Source: Bacteroidales bacterium
Lineage (GTDB): Bacteria > Bacteroidota > Bacteroidia > Bacteroidales > P3
Direction: 5' to 3'
Assembly (NCBI GenBank): GCA_031286005.1
Contig: JAITVC010000215.1
Location: forward strand, 1 to 21,562
Length of the DNA stretch: 21,562 nt
Positions within the stretch are counted from its first letter, which is position 1; the number at the start of each line of letters is the position of its first letter. The notes under the pieces are model-generated. The model searched no databases and was not told where the DNA came from. It saw only the letters and a program-made list of their open reading frames with translations. The translations under genes and the position numbers were made by a program. This document shows positions 15,400 to 21,562 of this stretch, piece by piece.

Positions 15400-15630
15400 C
15401 ACCTCAGAAGTCCAAAAAACCCCTTAGAGGGTATTTAAAAATACCTCCGAGGTATTTATTAATATTTTTTTCGGCAAAAAAACTACCCAAGAGGTATTAA
15501 AAACTACCTCCGAAGTATTAATTAATACCTTTGAGATATTAATTAATGCCTCCGAGATATTAAAAACCCCCTTGCGGGGATAAAAAAATAGCTCCGAAGG
15601 ATTAAATGGTGCTTCGGAGCTATTTTAACG
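15400..15630. repeat. 21-bp tandem array of small imperfect palindromes (11 units in exact register)
   Basis: Eleven consecutive units, each exactly 21 bases, fill this stretch with no gaps. The unit is roughly TACCTCCGAGGTA followed by eight A/T-rich bases. Most units have their own dyad: CCTCCGAGG, CCCTTAGAGGG, CCCCTTGCGGGG, CTTCGGAG. The dyad bases vary while often staying complementary, and the A/T part is TTAATTAA or TTAAAAAC. There is no reading frame. The array lies between the galE promoter and the 3' end of the gene at 15689. Function unknown. With the flanking repeats it explains all of the 386-bp gap. Confidence 0.85.
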
Positions 15631-15632
15631 TG

Positions 15633-15683
15633 GCTTCGACTCCGCTCAGCCACCGGGTTTTGGTCGCTGAGCGGAGTCGAAGC
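15633..15683. repeat. 18-bp perfect inverted repeat (REP-like hairpin, possible terminator)
   Basis: The arm 15633-15650 (GCTTCGACTCCGCTCAGC) is perfectly complementary to 15666-15683 around a 15-base loop. It starts six bases downstream of the stop of the minus-strand gene at 15689. It lacks a clear T run on that strand, so it would act more as a mRNA 3' end stabiliser or attenuator than as a classical terminator. The right arm plus four loop bases recurs inside nspC. Confidence 0.8.
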
Positions 15684-15688
15684 GTTCA

Positions 15689-16156
15689 CTATTCAGTCTT
15701 TTTCTTCGGTCGTCCCCCCGGAAAGCGCTCACGCAATTCGCTATAAATCGCTTTTGCGCCCGGAACATTCTGATTGGCGGCTTGTTTTACGGCGTTGTAG
15801 TAGATAAGGGAGTGGTTGTAGGCATCGCCGCCTGCGGCCATCATCGTGTCGGACACACCTTGCCGCAGCTGCTCCAGCGTAACGAGCAACACTCGCATGC
15901 TGGTGGTGTCTTTCATGTCGATGGCATACTCCGCCATATCGAAATACGACGGTGCAAAATCCGGGTTGGATTCTGCAAACTCAAATGCCTTTTCGGCAAA
16001 AGCCAGCGTTTTGTCGCCCAATTTCAGTTGGTTTTGACGCTCCTGTGCCGATAGGTTGATGATGTAAGGTTTGAGCGCCTCGATAGCCTCATTAAGTCGT
16101 TTTTGTGCCTCGCCCAATGCTTCGGCGGGGATGGCTTGGGAATGTTTGTTCTCCAT
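15689..16156 (-). CDS. Small helical protein of unknown function
   Basis: The 155-residue protein has no signal peptide or membrane segment and is expected to be nearly all helix. It has an N-terminal amphipathic part (EALGEAQKRLNEAIEALKPYI), a TPR-like pair of helices (LAFAEKAFEFAESNPDFAPSYFDMAEYAIDM), an Ala/Gly-rich stretch (SDTMMAAGGDAYNHS) and a basic Pro/Lys tail (GGRPKKKTE). I do not recognise the family. It sits downstream of a lipoprotein gene on the same strand with a 91-bp gap. No -7 box is visible in front of the ATG at 16156, so it may be transcribed from the lipoprotein promoter. Confidence 0.8.
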   Translation of the reverse strand: MENKHSQAIPAEALGEAQKRLNEAIEALKPYIINLSAQERQNQLKLGDKTLAFAEKAFEFAESNPDFAPSYFDMAEYAIDMKDTTSMRVLLVTLEQLRQGVSDTMMAAGGDAYNHSLIYYNAVKQAANQNVPGAKAIYSELRERFPGGRPKKKTE

Positions 16157-16247
16157 AAATTAATTGTTTTGTTTTACGTCCGTTCCTTATTCGGACTTTT
16201 TATTATGATTTGTTAGGGCGGGGTTCGCCCACCCCTGTGTTTATCAA
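16157..16247. other. Spacer with two hairpins between the lipoprotein and the helical protein
   Basis: Two small hairpins are visible. GTCCG/CGGAC (16178-16196) has a T run on the plus-strand side. A stronger one at 16215-16236 (AGGG..GGG-TTCG-CCC..CCCT) has a TTCG tetraloop and a two-base mismatch in the stem. The second lies 12 bases after the lipoprotein stop and may attenuate or protect its mRNA. Confidence 0.5.
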
Positions 16248-17069
16248 TTATTGTCTTTCGGGATAAGTATTCGTACGAATGTAGTTGATTCCGTTTTCGT
16301 AGTCGGGGTTGTTGGGATAATATTCGGTTATGGTGTTTTTGCTTATAAGGTGCATATAAATGGCTGTGCCCGATGGGGATATTTTAATAATTCCCCCGTC
16401 CATATATTGCCAATCAAACTCATATTCTTCTTCCCTCTCTCCGGTTGAAATATCTGGAATTTGAACATAGTAACCTGTACCATTTTCCTCGAATACAAAT
16501 GTCCATTCCGCTTGCTTCATCATTGATGTACCTGTCCACTGAAATGCGCCTACAACATCGCTTGCACTATAACTTTCGTCATCGCCGTCATCGTCTCCAT
16601 CATCGTTGCCGTTGTTGGGAGTAAATTCCTGTTTGGTGTAATGCTGCCATGCGTCGGATACGTGCAGATACGCTTCATAAGCCATTGTCAAATTATTTCC
16701 CGACACGGTGTAGTATTGAACGCCCGACACTTCATTTGTGGCAGTATATAAGGTAAATTTTCCACCTTCGGTTTCGTAGGTCATATCTGCACCTTCAAAT
16801 TGATCGCTCGACCATGCGCCTTCCTCGTATTCGTAATACTCCACACTGCGGTTGTCGTTGAAAATAAAAGCATCTTTATTGGCTGTGCCTTCCGTCGATT
16901 GCACCCAAGCGTAGCCATCTGGCAAAACGAGGTTACCGCCGTTCCATTCTTCGCCTTCTTTTCCTTTGTCTTTGTCATCGTCTTTACCGCAACCCGATAA
17001 CATGGTTACTGCTGCGAGGCAGGTTGCTATCGCAACCACACTCCCCATTTTGAAATACTTTTTAAGCAT
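16248..17069 (-). CDS. Surface or periplasmic lipoprotein of unknown function
   Basis: The 273-residue protein has a signal peptide with lipobox LSGC, followed by a charged spacer (GKDDDKDKGKEGEE). Acidic residues so close to the lipidated Cys resemble the Bacteroidetes surface-export signal, so surface exposure is possible. The mature part looks like two beta-rich halves (about 45-150 and 170-273) joined by an acidic linker (NGNDDGDDDGDDES). The Trp/Tyr-rich strands and turns such as FVFEENGTGYY resemble lipocalin-like lipoproteins of Bacteroidetes, but I cannot assign a family. A -7 box lies 36 bases upstream of the ATG. It may be co-transcribed with the gene at 15689. Confidence 0.85.
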   Translation of the reverse strand: MLKKYFKMGSVVAIATCLAAVTMLSGCGKDDDKDKGKEGEEWNGGNLVLPDGYAWVQSTEGTANKDAFIFNDNRSVEYYEYEEGAWSSDQFEGADMTYETEGGKFTLYTATNEVSGVQYYTVSGNNLTMAYEAYLHVSDAWQHYTKQEFTPNNGNDDGDDDGDDESYSASDVVGAFQWTGTSMMKQAEWTFVFEENGTGYYVQIPDISTGEREEEYEFDWQYMDGGIIKISPSGTAIYMHLISKNTITEYYPNNPDYENGINYIRTNTYPERQ

Positions 17070-17105
17070 AATTTTGTTTTGTTTTTTGTTTTGTTAATCC
17101 AACCG

Positions 17106-17113
17106 CAAAGATA
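17106..17113 (-). promoter_or_regulatory. -7 promoter box for the lipoprotein gene
   Basis: TATCTTTG on the minus strand, 36 bases before the ATG at 17069. The leader is made of TTTTG/AACAAAA-type repeats. Confidence 0.75.
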
Positions 17114-17137
17114 CGGCTTAAAATATTATTCTCATAC

Positions 17138-17157
17138 CCCCCTACTGGGGGTTTTTT
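17138..17157 (+). terminator. Terminator-like hairpin with no plus-strand gene in front of it
   Basis: CCCCC-TACT-GGGGG followed by TTTTTT has the form of an intrinsic terminator for plus-strand transcription, yet both flanking genes are on the minus strand. It sits about 25-45 bp upstream of the lipoprotein -7 box. It may block antisense transcription or be a regulator site. Confidence 0.5.
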
Positions 17158-17214
17158 ACTGTTTTTTTTGTTTTGTTAATGTTGTTATTTATTGAATTGT
17201 TTAAATGAACATAA

Positions 17215-17253
17215 TAAAAAACCGTTCCCGAAACAATAATTTCGACAACGGTT
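17215..17253 (-). terminator. Intrinsic terminator of mutS2
   Basis: On the minus strand, AACCGTT (17253-17247) pairs with AACGGTT (17226-17220). An inner CGAAA/TTTCG pairing extends the stem, and the hairpin is followed by a T run (17219-17215). It lies about 96 bases after the mutS2 stop and upstream of the lipoprotein promoter, so it separates the two units. Confidence 0.75.
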
Positions 17254-17348
17254 GTAAATTTACAAAAGAAAATATTACTTTTGTGCTTTTTCTAATTTTT
17301 ACGAGAGGGCGGGTGGATGTTAGAAGATGTGTGTGAGTTCGCTCATGT

Positions 17349-19808
17349 TTATTTCATCTCCACCAACGTAATTCCATCGCCCCCACGTTCAATATGCTCG
17401 TAGTCGAAACTCTGCACATCTTTGTTATGTTTGAGAATATCGCGAACAATCCGCCGAAGCACGCCATCACCTCGCCCGTGCAGAATTTGCAAATGTTTTT
17501 CGCTGAAAAGCGTAGCATCATCCAGAAATTTCAGTGTGGCATTGGTGGCCTCTTCGGCATTGAAGCCACGCAAATCTAAGTTCGGACTGAAATTGATTTT
17601 GCGAGTGTTGATGTCGTTCAAGATGCTGTCGAACTTGCTTTTCCGGAAATTATCCTGCTTGGGAACTTGCCCTTTCGGAACATATTGCAACTGTTCCAAA
17701 GGCAGTGTCATCTTGATTAAGCCCGTGGAAACAACAGCCTTATTCTTCTTCATCTCTATGATTTCCGCAACAGCGCCGCCCTCTGAAATCCTAACGAAAT
17801 CCCCAATTTTCAAAATATGTAGGGGCGTATTACGTACGCCCGCCATACGGTCGGTCAATTTGGGCGTATGCAATACGCCCCTACCCCGCACCTCGCCACC
17901 TCGTCCCTCGTACCCTTCCGAATGTTCGGCAACCGTATCTTTCATCTTCGACAACTCTTCGCGAATGGCTTGTGTGGCATGTTTCTCCGCCCCCGCCTCT
18001 TTAATGTCGCGAATGGTTTTTTCAACTAATTTATTGGCATCATCCAAAACTTTCTTGGCTTCGGCTTTGGCTTTGTTTAGAATTTCTTTTTTCTGCGTTT
18101 CGAGCGAGTAGGCTAATTTGTTATATTTTTCGAGGGTTTGCGACAACAAATCATCGGCTAATTTAACTTCCAATTGATTTTGTTCGAGGATTTTTTTCTC
18201 CACATCCAACTGTTGCAATTGCTGTTCAAAATTCAAATGCGATTCGCCGGCTTTCTGCTTGGCGGCATCTAAAATAAACGTTTGCAAACCGATATTTTCG
18301 GCCATTTCAATGGCGAACGAACTTCCGGGTGTGCCTGTTTTTAGCGCATACAGCGGTTTGTGCGAATCCGTGTCGAACAACATTGCGCCGTTTACTACAC
18401 CATCCAAACGATCAGCCAACAATTTGAGATTAGCATAGTGTGTTGTAATCACGCCAAACGCATGTTTGCGATCCAAATATTCCACAATGGATTCTGCAAT
18501 TGCACCACCGATTTGCGGCTCTGTTCCGCCGCCCAATTCATCAATCAAAAACAACGTTTTCGGATTGGCCGAACTCACTAATTGCTTCATATTCGTGAGG
18601 TGCGAACTGTATGTGCTTAAATCATTTTCCAAAGATTGTTGGTCGCCGATGTCTAAAAACAGATGTTCAAAAATACCCGCTTCCGACGTTTCATTAACCG
18701 GAATCAACAAACCGCATTGCAACATGTATTGCAACAATCCAACCGTCTTCAAACACACCGATTTTCCTCCGGCATTAGGTCCCGAAATAATCAAAATTCG
18801 GTCGTCCGCATCCAAACGAATGTTGAGCGAAACAATCTTTTTGCCTTGTTTCTGCAAGGATTTTTCGAGAATTGGATGTCGTGCATCCCACCATTCCAAC
18901 TCAGGATCGGCCGATAAAACCGGCATCACGGCATTCATCTCAATCGCCAGAAGTGCTTTGGCCCTAAGGAAATCAACAACGCCTAAAAATTGATACGCAT
19001 TCAAAAGTTCGGGAATATGCGGACGAATGTGATTCGTAAACTCTTTCAAAATGCGAATAATTTCTAATCGCTCATCGTTTTCCAAATCACGGATTTCATT
19101 GTTCAAATTAAATACATCTTCGGGTTCGATAAACACCGTTTGCCCCGTATTCGACACATCGTGAATAAACCCCCTCATTTTTCGCTTTTGTCCCGCCAAA
19201 ATCGGAATTACCAACCGTTCGTTTCGCACCGAAGGCTCGGCATCTTCGGCAATCAATCCATCGGATTTGGCTTGCTGCATCAATCGGCGCAAACGTTTGT
19301 CGGTTTCGGCTTGTTTGGAACGAATGGCCTGGCGAATAGCCCGCAATTCCGACGATGCACCATCCGCAATTTGCCCTTGTGAATCCAGCAATCCGAACAA
19401 CTGTTTCAAAACATCTTCCGGCAAAAACACCTCATCTATCAACCTTACCACATCCGGAAAGCGCTCGGCATCCAACGCATCCATGTAAACCAAAATCCGT
19501 GCAATCGTTCGCAACGATGCTTGCAACTGTTGCAACGGCTCTATTTCGATGAAATTGCCCTGCGCTTCAAGGCCTCTCAACGTTTCCGTCAAATCAAAAT
19601 AATCCTGCGACGGGAAATTCCCGACTTCGTTCAATATGGCTTTGAATTGTTCAGTTTGCGAAAGCGTTTCAAACAACCGGTCAAAGTCCGTTTCAAACCG
19701 GAGTTGCGCCACATAGTTCTGCCCCAACGCTGACAAACAATGACCTCTCAATATTTCCTCAACAGTCGAAAAGGCGATTTTCTCTTTAAAATTAGATGGA
19801 TGAATCAT
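17349..19808 (-). CDS. mutS2: Endonuclease MutS2 (MutS-family ATPase with Smr domain)
   Basis: The protein has 819 residues from the ATG at 19808 (MIHPSNFKEKIAF). The order is: core and lever region (about 1-300), ATPase with Walker A ISGPNAGGKSV (about 342-350) and Walker B TLFLIDELGGGTEP (about 418-431), STHY-like ITTHYANLK, a long coiled coil (about 525-630), a small beta domain (LKIGDFVRISEGGAVAEII) and a C-terminal Smr nuclease domain with LDLRG and HGRGDGVLR. MutS2 acts on recombination intermediates and, in some bacteria, collided ribosomes. A longer frame from a TTG at 19823 would read through the promoter. Residues about 642-664 come from an in-frame palindromic repeat (17819-17884), placed in the linker between the coiled coil and the beta domain. 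Confidence 0.95.
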   Translation of the reverse strand: MIHPSNFKEKIAFSTVEEILRGHCLSALGQNYVAQLRFETDFDRLFETLSQTEQFKAILNEVGNFPSQDYFDLTETLRGLEAQGNFIEIEPLQQLQASLRTIARILVYMDALDAERFPDVVRLIDEVFLPEDVLKQLFGLLDSQGQIADGASSELRAIRQAIRSKQAETDKRLRRLMQQAKSDGLIAEDAEPSVRNERLVIPILAGQKRKMRGFIHDVSNTGQTVFIEPEDVFNLNNEIRDLENDERLEIIRILKEFTNHIRPHIPELLNAYQFLGVVDFLRAKALLAIEMNAVMPVLSADPELEWWDARHPILEKSLQKQGKKIVSLNIRLDADDRILIISGPNAGGKSVCLKTVGLLQYMLQCGLLIPVNETSEAGIFEHLFLDIGDQQSLENDLSTYSSHLTNMKQLVSSANPKTLFLIDELGGGTEPQIGGAIAESIVEYLDRKHAFGVITTHYANLKLLADRLDGVVNGAMLFDTDSHKPLYALKTGTPGSSFAIEMAENIGLQTFILDAAKQKAGESHLNFEQQLQQLDVEKKILEQNQLEVKLADDLLSQTLEKYNKLAYSLETQKKEILNKAKAEAKKVLDDANKLVEKTIRDIKEAGAEKHATQAIREELSKMKDTVAEHSEGYEGRGGEVRGRGVLHTPKLTDRMAGVRNTPLHILKIGDFVRISEGGAVAEIIEMKKNKAVVSTGLIKMTLPLEQLQYVPKGQVPKQDNFRKSKFDSILNDINTRKINFSPNLDLRGFNAEEATNATLKFLDDATLFSEKHLQILHGRGDGVLRRIVRDILKHNKDVQSFDYEHIERGGDGITLVEMK
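17819..17884. repeat. REP-like palindromic element inside mutS2
   Basis: The left arm (17819-17841, starting GTAGGGGCGTATTACG) and the right arm (17862-17884) are complementary in 21 of 23 positions around a 20-base loop, and each arm has its own GGGCGTAT/ATACGCCC dyad. The element is 66 bases, exactly 22 codons, and is read in frame. Next to it (about 17885-17925) is a low-complexity stretch of GACGAGG-type repeats encoding Gly/Arg/Glu-rich residues. Confidence 0.85.
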
Positions 19809-19812
19809 AGTG

Positions 19813-19820
19813 CAAAGATA
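19813..19820 (-). promoter_or_regulatory. -7 promoter box for mutS2
   Basis: TATCTTTG on the minus strand, followed after only four bases by the ATG at 19808. A start site about four bases after the box would fall on the A of the ATG, which predicts a leaderless mRNA. Confidence 0.7.
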
Positions 19821-19885
19821 CAAAAAATTCTAAACTTATCTTGAACCTTAATTAATTCAAGTTGAATGTTGCACAAAAAAGGTTA

Positions 19886-19939
19886 CAAAGATACAAAAAA
19901 TATTTGAAATGCACTATTTCTAATTTTTTTGTATCTTTG
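19886..19939. promoter_or_regulatory. Inverted pair of -7 boxes between mutS2 and the oxidoreductase gene
   Basis: A minus-strand TATCTTTG (19893-19886) and a plus-strand TATCTTTG (19932-19939) form a 15-bp perfect inverted repeat, CAAAGATACAAAAAA against TTTTTTGTATCTTTG. The plus box drives the oxidoreductase gene at 19960. The minus box would be a second, upstream promoter for mutS2 that gives a leader of about 75 bases. Confidence 0.65.
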
Positions 19940-19959
19940 TAGTCCTTAAACACAAACGA

Positions 19960-21562
19960 ATGTTCAAAATCACTCAACACCCTGTTTTGGATATTCCACA
20001 AACCGAAGTTGTGGAATTTTTATTTAATGGTCAAAAAATTGTTGGCCAACGCGGATTTACAATTGCCGCAGCTCTGCATCAAGCGGGGTTCCCCGTACAC
20101 AGTCACAGCATCAAAAACCGCAAGCGGAGTTTGGAATGCGGTATCGGCAAATGCGGTGCGTGCGAAATGCTTGTAGATGGCGAAATTCGTCGGATTTGCA
20201 TCACGAAAGTGGACAACATCAAAGACGTTTGCGAGATTCCCAGAGATTTTTATCCCGATGGAACGCCATTGCGTCCCGACGAAGCCAACCCTGTTTTCAA
20301 AACATCAGTCGCTATTGTTGGCGCAGGCCCTGCAGGATTAGCCGTGCGTGAAGAATTGAACAAACATGGTGTTCACAATTTGGTGATTGATGCCAACGAC
20401 AAGATTGGCGGACAATTCCTAATGCAAACCCACCAGTTTTTCTTCTTTGAAAAAGAGAAAAAGTTTGGCGGCATGCGGGGATTTGATATTGCGAAAACCC
20501 TTGCCGGAGACAATCTCGATGGCATTTTGCTCAACTCAACGGTTTGGGATTTGCTCGATGGCAAACGTTTGGCTGTGAAAGATACCGTTTCGCAAAAGGT
20601 CTTTTATGTGGATGCCGATTTCTTAGTGGTGGCCACAGGTGCGGTGCCGTTTATGCCGGCATTTGAGAACGACGACTTGCCGGGCGTTTACACCGCTGCC
20701 GTAGTGCAAAAAATGATGAACAACGAATTAACGTTGCTGGGTAAAAACATCCTTACCATTGGAGCGGGAAATATCGGTTATCTCACGTCGTATCAAGCCA
20801 TGCAGGCTGGAGCGAACGTGGTGGCCATCTTGGAAGCGCAGGATAGGGAAGGCGGTTTCCCAGTGCAGGCCAACCGTGTGCGGCGATTGGGAATTCCGGT
20901 TTTCACATCGCATCTTTTGCTCAAAGCCATTCCCAACGATACGCTTACTGGTATCAAAGGCGCTGTAGTTGCAGAATGCAAGAACTTTCAATCTATTCCG
21001 GGAACGGAAAAGGTTATCGAAAATATTGATGTGATTAATATTTGTACCGGTCTAATGCCGGATGACCCGCTACTGACCAAAGGCTTTGATGTGTTTGGAC
21101 GCAACTGTTTCGGTGTTGGCGATGCCATCCGCATTGGCGAAGGCACATCAGCTGTGCTTCGCGGCAAGCAGGCGGCCTTTGAGGTGTTGCAAGCCATGCA
21201 CAAACGGATAGATTACAATGCCTACCTGACCATCTCGAAAGATTATATCGATTCGCAACAACACCCTACACGGATTTTAGAAAAACCGCAATTGCCCACG
21301 CCGGAACGTATGCAAGAAAAAGGCTTTGTGCAACTCGACTGTTTGTATGGGTTTGCCTGCAACCCCTGTTCGTTTGCCTGCAAATACGGCGCAATCACAA
21401 AATCCAGCACAAGCACAGTGCCACGCATTGATTACGAGAAATGCATCGGCTGTATGGAATGCGTGTATCAATGTCCGGGCTTGGCCATTTTTGGTTACAA
21501 TCTTGCGAAGGATTGGCTGTTCTTGCCAATTGAGTATGCTGCTAACGAGGGTGCGGAAGTCT
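19960..21562 (+). CDS. FAD/NAD(P)-dependent oxidoreductase with N-terminal 2Fe-2S and C-terminal 4Fe-4S domains (3' end outside window)
   Basis: The frame is open from the ATG at 19960 to the window edge (534 codons). The N-terminal domain resembles the 2Fe-2S module (Fer2_4 type) of sarcosine-oxidase-alpha-like proteins, with Cys60, Cys65, Cys68 and Cys80 in LECGIGKCGACEML and RRICITK. A pyridine-nucleotide-disulfide oxidoreductase domain follows, with FAD motif IVGAGPAGLA (about 119-128), VVATGAVPFMP, a second nucleotide-binding LTIGAGNIGY and FGVGDAIRIGEG. Near the end, CIGCMECVYQCP is a classical 4Fe-4S motif, preceded by an unusual CLYGFACNPCSFACKYGA Cys cluster. Related proteins are subunits of amino-acid or opine oxidising dehydrogenases. 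The substrate cannot be told, and the partner gene is presumably downstream. Confidence 0.9.
   Translation, partial: MFKITQHPVLDIPQTEVVEFLFNGQKIVGQRGFTIAAALHQAGFPVHSHSIKNRKRSLECGIGKCGACEMLVDGEIRRICITKVDNIKDVCEIPRDFYPDGTPLRPDEANPVFKTSVAIVGAGPAGLAVREELNKHGVHNLVIDANDKIGGQFLMQTHQFFFFEKEKKFGGMRGFDIAKTLAGDNLDGILLNSTVWDLLDGKRLAVKDTVSQKVFYVDADFLVVATGAVPFMPAFENDDLPGVYTAAVVQKMMNNELTLLGKNILTIGAGNIGYLTSYQAMQAGANVVAILEAQDREGGFPVQANRVRRLGIPVFTSHLLLKAIPNDTLTGIKGAVVAECKNFQSIPGTEKVIENIDVINICTGLMPDDPLLTKGFDVFGRNCFGVGDAIRIGEGTSAVLRGKQAAFEVLQAMHKRIDYNAYLTISKDYIDSQQHPTRILEKPQLPTPERMQEKGFVQLDCLYGFACNPCSFACKYGAITKSSTSTVPRIDYEKCIGCMECVYQCPGLAIFGYNLAKDWLFLPIEYAANEGAEV

Noticed and set aside
15400..15630. CRISPR array or coding repeat
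   Set aside because: The 21-bp units have no spacers, and the frames are broken by stops (TAA in most units).
17422..18111. A 229-codon plus-strand frame opposite mutS2
   Set aside because: It is antisense to the coiled coil and Smr regions of MutS2. It is Ser/Ala/Cys-rich without recognisable domains and has no promoter.

Overview
The window looks like chromosomal DNA of a Bacteroidota species, most likely order Bacteroidales. At least twelve copies of the -7 box TATCTTTG (and one TACCTTTG) lie just upstream of start codons, which is the primary-sigma promoter signature of that phylum. Shine-Dalgarno sites are weak or absent. The gene content fits: a Bacteroidetes-type DsbD, a RecQ with a C-terminal extension, NspC and a Skp-like lipoprotein. 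Base composition is moderate to AT-rich, and no phage, transposase or plasmid gene is visible. It reads as ordinary core chromosome whose intergenic DNA is unusually rich in repeats.

Layout. Bases 1-45 hold the first 15 codons of a gene leaving to the left, divergent from an LtaS-like sulfatase-fold membrane enzyme (134-2047). That gene converges on dsbD (2087-4123, minus) across a bidirectional terminator. Then come 340 bp of degenerate 11-bp tandem repeats (4190-4530) and kpsF/kdsD (4536-5507, minus). Divergent from it, with promoters facing each other, is recQ (5584-7764). Next on the plus strand are a Skp/OmpH-like lipoprotein and nadC (7838-9258), a sugar aminotransferase (9386-10519) and tRNA-Arg(CCU) (10631-10702). 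On the minus strand follow an NtrC-family regulator without a DNA-binding domain and a secreted coiled-coil protein lacking a normal start codon (12522-10706). nspC (12615-13772, plus) shares its stop codon bases with a small gene that follows galE (15302-13769, minus). A 386-bp intergenic stretch holds three repeat types: a 9-bp-unit inverted repeat, an exact-register 21-bp tandem array and an 18-bp perfect inverted repeat. The last minus-strand genes are a small helical protein, a lipoprotein and mutS2. The window ends inside a three-cluster Fe-S/FAD oxidoreductase (19960 to beyond 21562, plus).

How the genes relate. Envelope functions predominate: phosphoglycerol-type transfer, DsbD, Kdo precursor synthesis by KpsF, a Skp-like lipoprotein, a nucleotide-sugar aminotransferase and GalE. 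Genome maintenance (recQ, mutS2), NAD synthesis (nadC) and polyamine synthesis (nspC) sit among them. No single new pathway is evident. The most unusual content is the repeat DNA (11-bp array, 21-bp array, palindromic repeats that entered mutS2 and probably nspC in frame), the non-canonical start at 11353, and several promoters whose spacing predicts leaderless mRNAs.
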